Of a stretch of 64,000 bases of DNA, positions 1 through 8,703 are shown piece by piece. Under the pieces are notes generated by a model. The model searched no databases and was not told the origin of the DNA. It saw only the letters and a list, made by a program, of their open reading frames with translations. Origin of the DNA: Candidatus Gastranaerophilales bacterium (lineage in GTDB: Bacteria > Cyanobacteriota > Vampirovibrionia > Gastranaerophilales > Gastranaerophilaceae); the NCBI GenBank assembly GCA_944324175.1, contig CALUVH010000006.1, forward strand, positions 20,891-84,890, in the 5' to 3' direction. The position numbers and the translations under genes were made by a program. Positions within the stretch are counted from its first letter, which is position 1, and the number at the start of each line of letters is the position of its first letter.

Positions 1-837
1 ATTCTCGTCCCATCTCTTCAATCAGTATCTCATAAAATTTACAACTGCTCTAAAATCAGAGGACTTCCTGATCTGGTAAGGAATGTTGTAAAAAAAGATT
101 TTACACTAATTGAGCCAACTCTTGATAAATCTGAAAAAAATCAAGGTTTGTATGAGTTTTTAAAAGAATGCGCAGCTCCATTTGGCATAACCGATGAAGC
201 TGTCATAAAAAGAGCTTCCAAAGCAGGCTGGAGGACTTATAATAATTTTCATATTATGTCAAAATCAGGTATGAGCTACCAAAAAGCTCTTAGCTATGCC
301 CTTCAAGGCAAGGTGTTCATTGAAAGCGAAACAAAGGAGTATCCTATTTCTATTGCATTAATTTCTCATGGATATAATATATACGATGATAGAACTTCTA
401 TGAAAATCTTTGATAAACTTGAAAAAATGGATGTGAAAGTATATTCATCCCTTCAACTTTCAAAAGAGCAAATGGAAGATGGTATCAAATCTTTAGGGCA
501 AGAGCTATACTGGGCTAATGAATACGAAATGACAGGGGCTGCGGGGCATTACCTAAAAGATAATAAAATTGACGGAATCATTACTGTAACAGCTTTCGGA
601 TGCGGACCTGATTCTTTGATGATTGAACGTATTACAAGAAAAGCTAAACGATTCAACAAGCCACTATTAAACCTTACAATTGATGAACAAACTGGCGAAG
701 CTGGATTTATCACAAGATTGGAAGCTTTTGTTGATATGCTATTCCGTAAAAAACGCGCTAACATCATTAATAACATTGAAATTAGCGAAAAACATTCTTC
801 ATATATACCAAATACAAATTATATTGAAACAAAATAA
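1..837 (+). CDS. Acyl-CoA dehydratase activase-related protein (C-terminal part, cut by window edge)
   Basis: The frame is open from base 1, so the 5' end lies outside the window; the first in-frame alternative start (TTG at 148) cuts into conserved sequence and is not the true start. The visible 278 residues match the COG3581/DUF2229-type proteins related to 2-hydroxyacyl-CoA dehydratase activases and components. Recognisable blocks are ISHGYNIYDD, ELYWANEYEMTGAA, TAFGCGPDS and LTIDEQTGEAGFITRLEAF; the Cys in FGCGPDS and the DE..GEAG segment are family hallmarks. Family members are often fused to an ASKHA-fold ATPase domain that activates radical dehydratases; that part would lie upstream and cannot be seen. 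The actual substrate is unknown. Confidence is high for family, low for function. Confidence 0.85.
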   Translation: MLVPSLQSVSHKIYNCSKIRGLPDLVRNVVKKDFTLIEPTLDKSEKNQGLYEFLKECAAPFGITDEAVIKRASKAGWRTYNNFHIMSKSGMSYQKALSYALQGKVFIESETKEYPISIALISHGYNIYDDRTSMKIFDKLEKMDVKVYSSLQLSKEQMEDGIKSLGQELYWANEYEMTGAAGHYLKDNKIDGIITVTAFGCGPDSLMIERITRKAKRFNKPLLNLTIDEQTGEAGFITRLEAFVDMLFRKKRANIINNIEISEKHSSYIPNTNYIETK

Positions 838-848
838 ACAGGTAATTT

Positions 849-997
849 ATGAAAAAATTTTTGTTACTCTGCTTTTGCTCATTTTTTATGCAAATACCGG
901 TTTAACCGCACATATTATATCAGACGGTAATAGTGACTTCTGGAAAGATGGGCAACATATCAGATCTGATGGTAATGGCGGTTTCTGGATGCCATAG
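849..997 (+). pseudogene. Small secreted peptide gene with a one-base frameshift in an A-run
   Basis: ATG at 849 has an AGGT Shine-Dalgarno at 840-843 and begins a frame that stops after 18 codons. The sequence after the start is A6T5 (852-862). If the A-run held seven A's, the reading would continue as MKKIFVTLLLLIFYANTG followed by LTA, a textbook signal peptide, then a short mature part with two similar units, ISDGNSDFWKDG and IRSDGNGGFW, ending in MP and TAG at 995-997. As written the start and the body are in different frames. It is either a recent pseudogene, a phase-variable or transcription-slippage gene, or a homopolymer sequencing error. It lies 11 bases after the previous gene and ends just before a shared terminator. 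Confidence 0.6.
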
Positions 998-1000
998 ATA

Positions 1001-1036
1001 AAACAAGAAGTGCCTTGCGAGCACTTCTTGTTATTT
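1001..1036. terminator. Bidirectional intrinsic terminator between the secreted-peptide gene and rpsU
   Basis: Perfect 11-bp inverted repeat (1003-1013 with 1021-1031) around a 7-base loop. T-rich sequence follows on both strands, so it can end transcription of the upstream plus-strand genes and of rpsU, which converge here. Confidence 0.85.
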
Positions 1037-1047
1037 ACAAAAACCAA

Positions 1048-1221
1048 TTATACTTTTCTTTTACGAGCAGCTTCTGATTTACGTTTTCTTTTTACACTTG
1101 GTTTTTCATATCTTTCACGTTTTTTGACTTCTGAAAGAATACCAGCCTTCTGTATTTTTTTCTTAAAACGTCTCAATGCGCTTTCAATTGACTCGTTTTC
1201 GCCAACTTTAACTTCTGCCAT
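1048..1221 (-). CDS. rpsU: 30S ribosomal protein S21
   Basis: A 57-residue basic protein, [19 protein letters not shown] at the N-terminus and [16 protein letters not shown] at the C-terminus, matching bS21 in length and in the conserved [13 protein letters not shown] segment and basic tail. S21 is a late-assembling small-subunit protein near the anti-Shine-Dalgarno region of 16S rRNA. ATG at 1221 is preceded by a strong AAGGTGG ribosome-binding site. A near-consensus promoter lies at 1270-1298 and the gene ends in the hairpin at 1003-1031, so it looks monocistronic. Confidence 0.96.
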   Translation of the reverse strand: MAEVKVGENESIESALRRFKKKIQKAGILSEVKKRERYEKPSVKRKRKSEAARKRKV

Positions 1222-1269
1222 TTATATTTTTCACCACCTTAAAAGTCTTGTGTACAGTTTCGTATAATT

Positions 1270-1298
1270 ATTATAACCCAAATTTGAAAAAATTTCAA
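1270..1298 (-). promoter_or_regulatory. Sigma70-type promoter of rpsU
   Basis: On the minus strand TTGAAA (1293-1298), a 17-base spacer, and a perfect TATAAT (1270-1275). This is the most consensus-like promoter in the window and leaves a leader of about 42 bases before the rpsU ATG. Confidence 0.8.
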
Positions 1299-1303
1299 GT
1301 ATA

Positions 1304-4291
1304 TCAACCAGTAAGTGTGAAGATTTCGTAGATTTCCTCATCAGAAAGCTCTGTAATAATCTTTTCACCTTCATATACAGCAAGATCAGCGAGTTCTTTT
1401 TTAGATTTCAGCATTTCATCTATTTTCTCTTCAAAAGTACCCAGAGTAATCATCCTATGCACCATAACATTCTTATCCTGACCTATTCTATAAGTTCTGT
1501 CAGTTGCCTGATCTTCAACAGCCGGATTCCACCACAAATCATAATGAATAACATTTGTAGCGCTCGTCAAGTTTAGTCCTGTACCTCCGGCCTTCAAAGA
1601 CAGAATCATAATTTTTGCATCATCATCATTTTGGAATTTATTTATCAATTCCTCACGTTGAGTAACTGTTAAAGACCCATGGAAGAATAACGGTTCAGTG
1701 TTGCACTCCTCGGCTATAACACGGCATAATATATCACCCATTTCCTTATACTGCGTAAAAATAAGAGTCTTTTCACCATTCTCTAAGATACTTTGTACGG
1801 TTGAAATACACTTATCCATTTTTCCAGACTGTTCTTTACTCATCTCGCCACCCTTTAAAAACTGATAAGGATGGTTACAAATCTGCTTCAAAGCTGTTAT
1901 AAGTTTGAATATATTACCTCGCCTGTTTATTCCGGTAAATCCGCTAATCTTTTCCATCATTTCATTTAATGTCTTTTCATATAAAACGGCTTGCGGTTTT
2001 GACAAGTAGCAGTAGTCATTTATCACCATTTTTTCAGGCAAATCAGTAATGACATTTTTATCTGTTTTCAAACGTCTTAGTACAAAAGGTGAAACCGAAA
2101 GTTTGAGCTTTGCTGCGCGAGAATTCTCTTTAAACCTTTCAATTGGAATAGCATAACTTTTTTGAAACTCTCTTAATGTGCCAAGGTAACCATGATTTAT
2201 AAAATCAAATATACTCCACAATTCAGTCAATCTATTTTCTACCGGAGTACCTGTCATTGCTATTTTCACATCTGACTTTAACATCTTTATTGCAAGTGTC
2301 TGTGCCGTATCAGGATTTTTTATATTCTGAGCTTCATCAACTATAATCATACCCCAAGTATGTTTTTTCAACTCTTCTACGTCTATACGCATTATTGCAT
2401 AAGTCGTCAAAATCACATCATGTTTTAAATCCAACTGACGTTCAGCTCCATGGTATACAACCGCATCCAAAGATGGAGCAAACATCTGAATTTCTTTTGT
2501 CCAATTTCCCATTAAAGTTGTCGGACAGATTACAAGCACAGGTTTATCTAATTTACCTTCTTCCTTCATTTTCAAAATCAAACTAATGACTTGAATAGTC
2601 TTTCCTAAGCCCATGTCATCCGCCATACAAGCTCCAAACCCCTTAGACACATTTGTCCAAAGCCACTTAAGTCCGGTTTGCTGATATGGTCTGAGTTCAC
2701 CATTTAAATTCGAAGGTGGAGTAACCTCTACTGGTCTGTTAAAATCTTGAATTATCTTAGCAAAAGCTTTGTCATAATCAAAATCGTATTGATCCAGTTG
2801 ACCTGACATAGAAGCATGAATTAATTCCATCCTTGATAAAGATTTAAAATTAGCTTTTGCAACTTGCTCAAAAATTTTCTTACTCTCATCTTGATCAATT
2901 AATACATACTTATTTTTATATTTAATTAAGCCGTTATTATTTTTAACAAGTTCATTAAACTCTTCGAGTGAAATTTTTTCATTACCTATTGCAATCTCAT
3001 ATGAAAAATCCAAAATATCATCTAAGGATATAGCAGAAGATGACGGATTATTGAAAATATCCCTTAGCTCTTGAGTTCGAGCAGTTTTAACTTTTGCATT
3101 AATAGATGCCCTAGGAACAACAATATTTACAAGCTCCTTTGGTAAAACTACTTCTATTTGAGCCTTTTGCAGGTAATAAGCAGTCTGCGTAATAATTTTA
3201 TACACTTCATTTAAGTTGAGATCCAAAGCCAATTTTGTTTCATCTTCAAACAAATCTTCTAACTCCGGCATATACCTAATGGCATAATTCAACTGCTTTT
3301 CGACAATACGAGCTATATCAGAAGCATTCGCATCAAATACGGACTCATCAGTATACAAGCGATCAATCAATACGCTTTCCCCAGTTTTTCTGTTCTTGAT
3401 ATGTACTTTCAGTCTGAATAACTCATCTTCAACTTTATCAATTTTGAAAAACGGAATAACATCATATTTACCTAAATACAACTCATCAAACCACTGAGAA
3501 ATATTTTCTGCAAGATTCATCCCTTTCATAATTGCGCGCTGCTCTTGCTCTTTTATCATGTAAGTTCCAGATTTTACATCTTTAAACTTATATGCCTTTA
3601 TTCCCAAAAACTTATATATAACATAATTAAGATAGTTATATATAAAATCGTTGACAAAATTCTTTGGCTTTTCACCCTTAATAAACAAATTGTCAGGGAT
3701 ATTTTCCTCAAACATATTTATAATTCTAGCAAGTTGCTGGTTGGTAATAAGCGGCTCATAGACAATCTTAAACATATTTCCTTTGACTTTTACTGTCGGA
3801 ATAAAGTACAATTTTTCTATTAACTTCATCACAAAATATGTAAGCTTATTCATATAGACAAAAGTCGGGGACAAATTTTCTATATCTATTACATTTCCAA
3901 AACCGCCAAAGTAGTCTAGTACAACATCCAAATTCATTGCATATCCGACTTTATCTGCTAATACAACCGAACGGAAACGAAATAATGAACCTTTAGACTT
4001 TAAATAATACTCAAAATTATTTGTCGGAGTAACAAAAAAAGATAACTTTTCATTGTCATTAACAATAAAAAAATCAGTATTCCGAGCCGGAGTATGAGGG
4101 CTTAAAAAAATCCCCTCAAACTCATCCTCAATCGTCTGATAAATAAGACTCAAAGTATACCTAAAGTCCTTATTTTTAAACCCTTCCGGATTTTCAGAAA
4201 GATTGAAAAACAACTCATCTACATTATTTTTTTTAAATGAAAAATCTATATCTAAATAATTTTTTTGCATAAATTTCCAGTCTATAATCAC
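1304..4291 (-). CDS. SNF2-family DEAD/DEAH-like helicase (Swi2/Snf2 ATPase)
   Basis: A 995-residue protein whose C-terminal half (from about residue 530) is a complete SNF2 ATPase: motif I DDMGLGKT near residue 557, motif II DEAQ near 652, motif III TGTPVENRLTELWS, motif V GGTGLNLTSA, and motif VI DQATDRTYRIGQ near 934. These remodel protein-DNA or protein-RNA complexes by ATP-driven translocation. The first 520 residues match no domain I can name; I see no SWIM zinc finger. The start is GTG at 4291, overlapping ATG in TATGTG just after the gpmI stop (gap 4292-4295), which suggests translational coupling to gpmI. An ATG at residue 8 (4270) is an alternative. Target unknown. Confidence 0.9.
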   Translation of the reverse strand: MIIDWKFMQKNYLDIDFSFKKNNVDELFFNLSENPEGFKNKDFRYTLSLIYQTIEDEFEGIFLSPHTPARNTDFFIVNDNEKLSFFVTPTNNFEYYLKSKGSLFRFRSVVLADKVGYAMNLDVVLDYFGGFGNVIDIENLSPTFVYMNKLTYFVMKLIEKLYFIPTVKVKGNMFKIVYEPLITNQQLARIINMFEENIPDNLFIKGEKPKNFVNDFIYNYLNYVIYKFLGIKAYKFKDVKSGTYMIKEQEQRAIMKGMNLAENISQWFDELYLGKYDVIPFFKIDKVEDELFRLKVHIKNRKTGESVLIDRLYTDESVFDANASDIARIVEKQLNYAIRYMPELEDLFEDETKLALDLNLNEVYKIITQTAYYLQKAQIEVVLPKELVNIVVPRASINAKVKTARTQELRDIFNNPSSSAISLDDILDFSYEIAIGNEKISLEEFNELVKNNNGLIKYKNKYVLIDQDESKKIFEQVAKANFKSLSRMELIHASMSGQLDQYDFDYDKAFAKIIQDFNRPVEVTPPSNLNGELRPYQQTGLKWLWTNVSKGFGACMADDMGLGKTIQVISLILKMKEEGKLDKPVLVICPTTLMGNWTKEIQMFAPSLDAVVYHGAERQLDLKHDVILTTYAIMRIDVEELKKHTWGMIIVDEAQNIKNPDTAQTLAIKMLKSDVKIAMTGTPVENRLTELWSIFDFINHGYLGTLREFQKSYAIPIERFKENSRAAKLKLSVSPFVLRRLKTDKNVITDLPEKMVINDYCYLSKPQAVLYEKTLNEMMEKISGFTGINRRGNIFKLITALKQICNHPYQFLKGGEMSKEQSGKMDKCISTVQSILENGEKTLIFTQYKEMGDILCRVIAEECNTEPLFFHGSLTVTQREELINKFQNDDDAKIMILSLKAGGTGLNLTSATNVIHYDLWWNPAVEDQATDRTYRIGQDKNVMVHRMITLGTFEEKIDEMLKSKKELADLAVYEGEKIITELSDEEIYEIFTLTG

Positions 4292-4295
4292 ATAA

Positions 4296-5822
4296 TTACT
4301 TAATCAGAGATTCGCACTCCATTTCTTCAGGTTTTTTAATACCCATTAATTGAAGTACAGTAGGAGCGACATTACACAACGCGCCACCTTCTTTTAACTC
4401 AATATCACTATCACCGTTAATAATTACAAAAGGTACTTCGTTAGTGGTGTGAGCAGTCTGAGGTTTTCCAGTTTGAGAATTTACCATAACTTCAGAATTA
4501 CCATGGTCAGCCGTCAATATCATTGTTATATCATGTTTTTTACAAGCGTCTGCAATTTTACCAACACACTCGTCTACCACATGACAAGCCTTTGTTGCAG
4601 CTTCAATAACTCCCGTATGTCCAACCATATCTGGGTTAGCAAAATTCACAAGAATAAAACCATACTCAGGATTATCAATAGCTTCTAGCACCTTATTGCA
4701 CACTTCATATGCGCTCATTTCTGGCTGCATATCATAAGTAGCGACTTTAGGTGATGGCACCAACACTCTTGTTTCATTCGGTTGAGGCTCCTCAACCCCA
4801 CCATTAAAAAAGAATGTAACATGTGCATATTTTTCTGTCTCAGCTGTACGGAATTGTTTAACACCGTTCGCTTCCAATACATCCCCAAGAATATTTACCA
4901 TATGCTCTTTTCCAAAAGCAACAGGGAAAGTAAAAGTTTCATCATACTGAGTCATACAAACATAATAAAGATTCTTTCTTACTGCTTTTCTTTTAAATCC
5001 GTCAAAATCATTAAAATTAATAGCTTTTGTGATTTCACGGGCTCTATCAGGTCTATAATTAAAGAAAATTATTGCATCATTATCATGAATACGAGATTCC
5101 TCACCACCTATTACTGTTGGTAATACAAATTCATCATTTTCACCTTTGGCATATGAATTTTGAACACCTTCGCAAGCCGTATTTGCCTTCTCTCCTTCGC
5201 CAAGCAACAAAGCATTATAGCCTTTTTCGACACGTTCCCAACGATTATCTCTATCCATTATATAATAGCGACCGATAACCGTAGCAATAGGCGGCAAATT
5301 ATATTTTTTCAGCTCAGCTTCAACCTGCTCTAAATAAATGCAAGCGCTTTGAGGAGGAGTATCACGTCCATCCAAAAAGGCATGTACATAAACCTTTTTC
5401 AATCCACTGTCCGCAGCTAACTTAATCAATGCAATAACATGCTCTAATGAAGAATGAACTCCTCCTGTTGAAACAAGTCCGTATATATGAAGAGCTGAAT
5501 TATTCTCCTTGACATGTGCTATTGCATTTAAAAACTCTTTATTTTCAAAAAAAGTACCTTTTTTTATAGCATTATTAATCTTAGATAAATCCTGATATAC
5601 AATTCTACCGGCACCCAAATTCAAATGACCTACTTCACTGTTTCCCATCTGTCCTGCAGGTAACCCTACATACTCACCATCTGCATGTATTTTTACAAAC
5701 TTTCCTTCCTTTTCCAAACGCTCTACATGCTCAGGCTTTGATAACAACGTTGCGTCATATTCAGGATGTTCAGTACTAATTCCCCAACCGTCCATGATAC
5801 ACAATAAAACTCTTTTTTTCAT
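4296..5822 (-). CDS. gpmI: 2,3-bisphosphoglycerate-independent phosphoglycerate mutase
   Basis: Interconverts 3- and 2-phosphoglycerate in glycolysis using two Mn2+ ions and a phosphoserine intermediate. The 508-residue length is typical. The N-terminus has DGWG (metal-binding Asp11), QMGNSEVGHLN places the nucleophile at Ser62 as in characterised enzymes, and FLDGRDTPP and TADHGNSE are the other signature blocks. The frame is open upstream, but ATG at 5822 is chosen because it has an AGAGGG ribosome-binding site and gives the family N-terminus MKKRVLLCIMDGWG; an ATG 12 codons upstream adds nothing conserved. The SNF2 gene follows four bases after the stop, probably in one transcript. Confidence 0.96.
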   Translation of the reverse strand: MKKRVLLCIMDGWGISTEHPEYDATLLSKPEHVERLEKEGKFVKIHADGEYVGLPAGQMGNSEVGHLNLGAGRIVYQDLSKINNAIKKGTFFENKEFLNAIAHVKENNSALHIYGLVSTGGVHSSLEHVIALIKLAADSGLKKVYVHAFLDGRDTPPQSACIYLEQVEAELKKYNLPPIATVIGRYYIMDRDNRWERVEKGYNALLLGEGEKANTACEGVQNSYAKGENDEFVLPTVIGGEESRIHDNDAIIFFNYRPDRAREITKAINFNDFDGFKRKAVRKNLYYVCMTQYDETFTFPVAFGKEHMVNILGDVLEANGVKQFRTAETEKYAHVTFFFNGGVEEPQPNETRVLVPSPKVATYDMQPEMSAYEVCNKVLEAIDNPEYGFILVNFANPDMVGHTGVIEAATKACHVVDECVGKIADACKKHDITMILTADHGNSEVMVNSQTGKPQTAHTTNEVPFVIINGDSDIELKEGGALCNVAPTVLQLMGIKKPEEMECESLIK

Positions 5823-5916
5823 TTTCAATCCCTCTAATCTATATTTCGTACTATGCAAATAATTTTATCAAGGACACAACAAAATATCAATACTCTATAA
5901 ATTTTGAAAACAAATA

Positions 5917-6642
5917 CTAATATGATTTTCCAACCAGTGAATTATGCGTCAGCATCTCTAAATCATCATTTAAAGGTGGTAAATCAATTTCATCAGAATA
6001 TCTTTTTTGCAAAGCCAATTTTAACAAATAATCAGCAAAATGCGGATTTTTAGGAAGTAACGATCCATGTAAATACGTTCCAAAAACATTTTTATACCTT
6101 GCACCCTCAGTCCTGTCAGTACCATTATTTCCACTACCAACAGATACAACAGCTAAAGGTTTGGTCTCCCCTTGAATATATGTAAGACCGCTATGATTTT
6201 CGAATCCGACAAGCGTTGAAGGAGTTAAAAAGTCACTAACCGCAGTCACATTACCGATAAAACGCCTCTTACCCGCAACTGTATACGCATCCAAAAGACT
6301 TATACCATTCAATCTATCAGCCTCAAATGGTTGATAATAATGCCCCATTAATTGGTATCCACCACAAATTCCTAAAAATACAGCCCCTTCATCTCTTTGT
6401 GAAATTAAATTTTCCCTTTGCAAGTATAACTCACTCGCAACTTCAACCTGCTGCTTATCCTGACCACCACCGATAAAAAACAAATCAAAAGATTCTATTC
6501 TATCACCAATACCAATTTGTCTAAAATCAACGTCAATTCCTCGCCATTCACAACGTTTCATCAAGGTGATAATATTTCCCCTATCTCCATATAAATTAAG
6601 TAATTCAGGATATAAATGCGCTATTGATATTTTTAAATTCAT
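5917..6642 (-). CDS. gatD: Lipid II isoglutaminyl synthase, glutaminase subunit GatD
   Basis: A 241-residue class I glutamine amidotransferase of the CobB/CobQ type. It would supply ammonia to MurT, which amidates D-Glu of lipid II. GICGGYQLMG carries the predicted nucleophile Cys93 and YLHGSLLPKNP the catalytic His192, close to Cys94/His189 of the Staphylococcus aureus enzyme; IAHLYPELLNLYGDRGN is the family N-terminus. ATG at 6642 follows a GGAGA site and is preferred over the ATG 13 codons upstream. MurT is normally adjacent; it is not in this window, so the partner must be elsewhere or the assignment to a different CobQ-like amidotransferase must be considered. Confidence 0.85.
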   Translation of the reverse strand: MNLKISIAHLYPELLNLYGDRGNIITLMKRCEWRGIDVDFRQIGIGDRIESFDLFFIGGGQDKQQVEVASELYLQRENLISQRDEGAVFLGICGGYQLMGHYYQPFEADRLNGISLLDAYTVAGKRRFIGNVTAVSDFLTPSTLVGFENHSGLTYIQGETKPLAVVSVGSGNNGTDRTEGARYKNVFGTYLHGSLLPKNPHFADYLLKLALQKRYSDEIDLPPLNDDLEMLTHNSLVGKSY

Positions 6643-6680
6643 AAGATTCTCCGCCAAAATTATACCACAAATCTTGCTCA

Positions 6681-6696
6681 TGCTATAATCTTTTTA
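6681..6696 (+). promoter_or_regulatory. Extended -10 promoter of tatD placing +1 on the start codon
   Basis: TGC followed by a perfect TATAAT (6684-6689). Seven bases beyond the hexamer is 6696, the A of the tatD ATG, and there is no room for a Shine-Dalgarno sequence. The transcript is predicted to be leaderless. Confidence 0.65.
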
Positions 6697-7478
6697 TGGA
6701 AAAAAAATATAGTTTTATCGATACACACTCACATATAGACATGATTGAAAAAATAACTTTGGAAGAAGTTATTACTAATGCAGACCAAAATAATGTCACA
6801 AAAATTATACTCCCATGTGCATACCCGAAAGATATAGATAAAATTTCTCAAATCGCAGCTTCTTACCCCAATATATATGCATATCTTGGTGTACACCCCT
6901 CAGAAGCTAAAGATTGGGATGACTCGTTAGCTGAAAAAATAGAAAACGAAATATCCTTTAATAAAAAAATAGTCGGAATAGGAGAAATCGGACTTGATTA
7001 CTACTGGGATAAAAGTTTTAATGCTGTACAAAAAGAAGTTTTTATAAAACAAATACAACTTGCAAATAAACTTAACCTTCCTATCAATATACACGATAGA
7101 GAAGCACACAAGGATTGCTTTGATATATTAACCGAATACAATAAAAATTCAACAGTAATAATGCATTGTTTTTCAGGAAGCATTGAATTTGCGAAAGAAT
7201 GTATCAATGCTGGGTTTTACATTGCTATCGGAGGTGTTGTAACGTTCAAAAATGCAGTAAAAATGAAAGAAGTAGCAAAAGGAATTCCTCTTGAGCGTTT
7301 ACTTTTAGAAACTGATGCGCCCTACCTGACACCTGTTCCATACAGGGGAGAAGAAAATCAACCAGCCTATGTTAAGTTCGTCGCAGAAGAAATTGCGAAC
7401 CTAAGAAAAATTACAGTTGAAGAAATTGCTCTCGCTACTTCTGAAAATGCAGAAAGGATTTTTAATTTTCAAATATGA
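6696..7478 (+). CDS. tatD: TatD family metal-dependent DNase/hydrolase
   Basis: A 260-residue TIM-barrel metallohydrolase of the TatD/YcfH/YjjV family, with 3'-5' nuclease and possibly D-aminoacyl-tRNA deacylase roles in characterised members. DTHSHIDM gives the metal ligands His11 and His13; GIGEIGLDYYW carries the conserved Glu, NIHDREAHKD and MHCFSGS the later histidines, and LLETDAPYLTPVPYRGEENQP the catalytic Asp and C-terminal signature. It overlaps tlyA by four bases (ATGA), so the two are translationally coupled. No Shine-Dalgarno precedes the start; see the promoter entry. Confidence 0.95.
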   Translation: MEKKYSFIDTHSHIDMIEKITLEEVITNADQNNVTKIILPCAYPKDIDKISQIAASYPNIYAYLGVHPSEAKDWDDSLAEKIENEISFNKKIVGIGEIGLDYYWDKSFNAVQKEVFIKQIQLANKLNLPINIHDREAHKDCFDILTEYNKNSTVIMHCFSGSIEFAKECINAGFYIAIGGVVTFKNAVKMKEVAKGIPLERLLLETDAPYLTPVPYRGEENQPAYVKFVAEEIANLRKITVEEIALATSENAERIFNFQI

Positions 7479-8284
7479 ATAAGGAAAGATTAGATAAATA
7501 TTTAGTTGATCTTGGCTATTTTGAAACAAAAAGTAAAGCTTCTGCAGCGATATTGGCTGGGAATGTTAAAATTAACGACGAATATATAACAAAAGCTGGT
7601 TTTCAAATTAACATAAATAAAGAATACGATATTAACGTCAAATCAATGCCTTACGTTTCACGAGGAGGATTCAAACTGAAAAAGGCATTGGATACCTTTC
7701 CTATAATAACGAAAGACAGAATTTGTATAGATGCCGGTGCATCAACAGGAGGATTCACAGATTGTCTACTGCAAAATGGTGCAAAATTTGTCTACGCCGT
7801 AGATGTTGGTTACGGACAACTAGACTGGAAAATTCGCTCCGATGCTAGGGTTAAACCTATTGAACGAACGAATCTGAAAGTATGCTCATTTAACGAAATT
7901 TATGCAGAAAACGAACCGATTGCTGATCTACTTGTAAGTGATTTATCTTTCATTTCATTGACAAAAGTTTTGGAAAACCTCAAAAAGTTGCTAAATCCGA
8001 ACTTCCATGAAATGATTTGCCTTATAAAACCTCAGTTTGAAGCTGGGAAAGACAATGTCGAAAAAGGCGGTGTCGTAAAAAACAAAAAAGTACACTGCGA
8101 AGTAATAGAAAAAGTAATCACCTGTGCTAAAGGACTTAATTATGGAATTAAAGGACTTACATATTCCTCAATCAAAGGACCTTCCGGTAACATTGAATAT
8201 CTGATATGGTTATCCAGTGAAAACTCTAACTGTGAATACAGCGTTAATGATATCGTAGAAAATGCGTTTTTTAACTTAAACTAG
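7475..8284 (+). CDS. tlyA: TlyA family rRNA (cytidine-2'-O)-methyltransferase
   Basis: A 269-residue protein with an N-terminal S4 RNA-binding domain (residues 1-60, ERLDKYLVDLGYFETKSKA) and an FtsJ-like SAM methyltransferase domain. VSRGGFKLKKAL, DAGASTGGFTDCLLQ (SAM site), VDVGYGQLDWKIR, VSDLSFISLTKVL and LIKPQFEAG are the family blocks. TlyA methylates 2'-O positions of cytidines in 16S and/or 23S rRNA and affects capreomycin sensitivity; it was once mis-named hemolysin A. It overlaps tatD by four bases and its stop overlaps that of the convergent gene 8281-8703. Confidence 0.95.
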   Translation: MNKERLDKYLVDLGYFETKSKASAAILAGNVKINDEYITKAGFQININKEYDINVKSMPYVSRGGFKLKKALDTFPIITKDRICIDAGASTGGFTDCLLQNGAKFVYAVDVGYGQLDWKIRSDARVKPIERTNLKVCSFNEIYAENEPIADLLVSDLSFISLTKVLENLKKLLNPNFHEMICLIKPQFEAGKDNVEKGGVVKNKKVHCEVIEKVITCAKGLNYGIKGLTYSSIKGPSGNIEYLIWLSSENSNCEYSVNDIVENAFFNLN

Positions 8285-8703
8285 CTTCTTGGGGGAATTT
8301 GCACTAATGGCTCCAGAGAATTAACATCTATATATTTAAACACATTTAACACTATTCCCGGTTGAAAATAGTAAACATTATCTGCCGGTGTAAGTTTCAA
8401 TATTGAACGATTATTGTCTACTTTTACAACACTTGCCAGAAATTGTTTTCCTACAGCTGTAAATAATATATAGCCCGTCTTTGATTGAATTTCATCAACA
8501 GTAAATCTATTTGCATTAATTGACGATATTGCAAGATAAAAAAGTTTGTCACTTGGCATTTTATACAACTTATTACAATCTTCAAAACTCATTTTCTGCG
8601 GCGTGACCAATGTACTCATACTCATTACCTCTTCGCCAATAGTTTGACCTGAAATACTCAATAAAACTATAACTAAAGACAAAACAACAATTAATCTTTC
8701 CAT
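8281..8703 (-). CDS. Hypothetical exported protein
   Basis: A 140-residue protein I do not recognise. Residues 1-22 (MERLIVVLSLVIVLLSISGQ) look like a Sec signal sequence, and there is no lipobox Cys. The mature part is a compact alpha/beta sequence with one Cys, the segments FTVDEIQSKTGYILFTA and SILKLTPADNVYYFQPG, and a proline-rich end. It overlaps the polA stop by 13 bases and is probably cotranscribed with polA, but nothing links its function to DNA synthesis. Its stop also overlaps the tlyA stop tail-to-tail. Confidence 0.75.
   Translation of the reverse strand: MERLIVVLSLVIVLLSISGQTIGEEVMSMSTLVTPQKMSFEDCNKLYKMPSDKLFYLAISSINANRFTVDEIQSKTGYILFTAVGKQFLASVVKVDNNRSILKLTPADNVYYFQPGIVLNVFKYIDVNSLEPLVQIPPRS

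Noticed and set aside
1010..1267. Plus-strand open frame opposite rpsU
   Set aside because: Antisense shadow of the S21 gene; residues are not protein-like and there is no ribosome-binding site.
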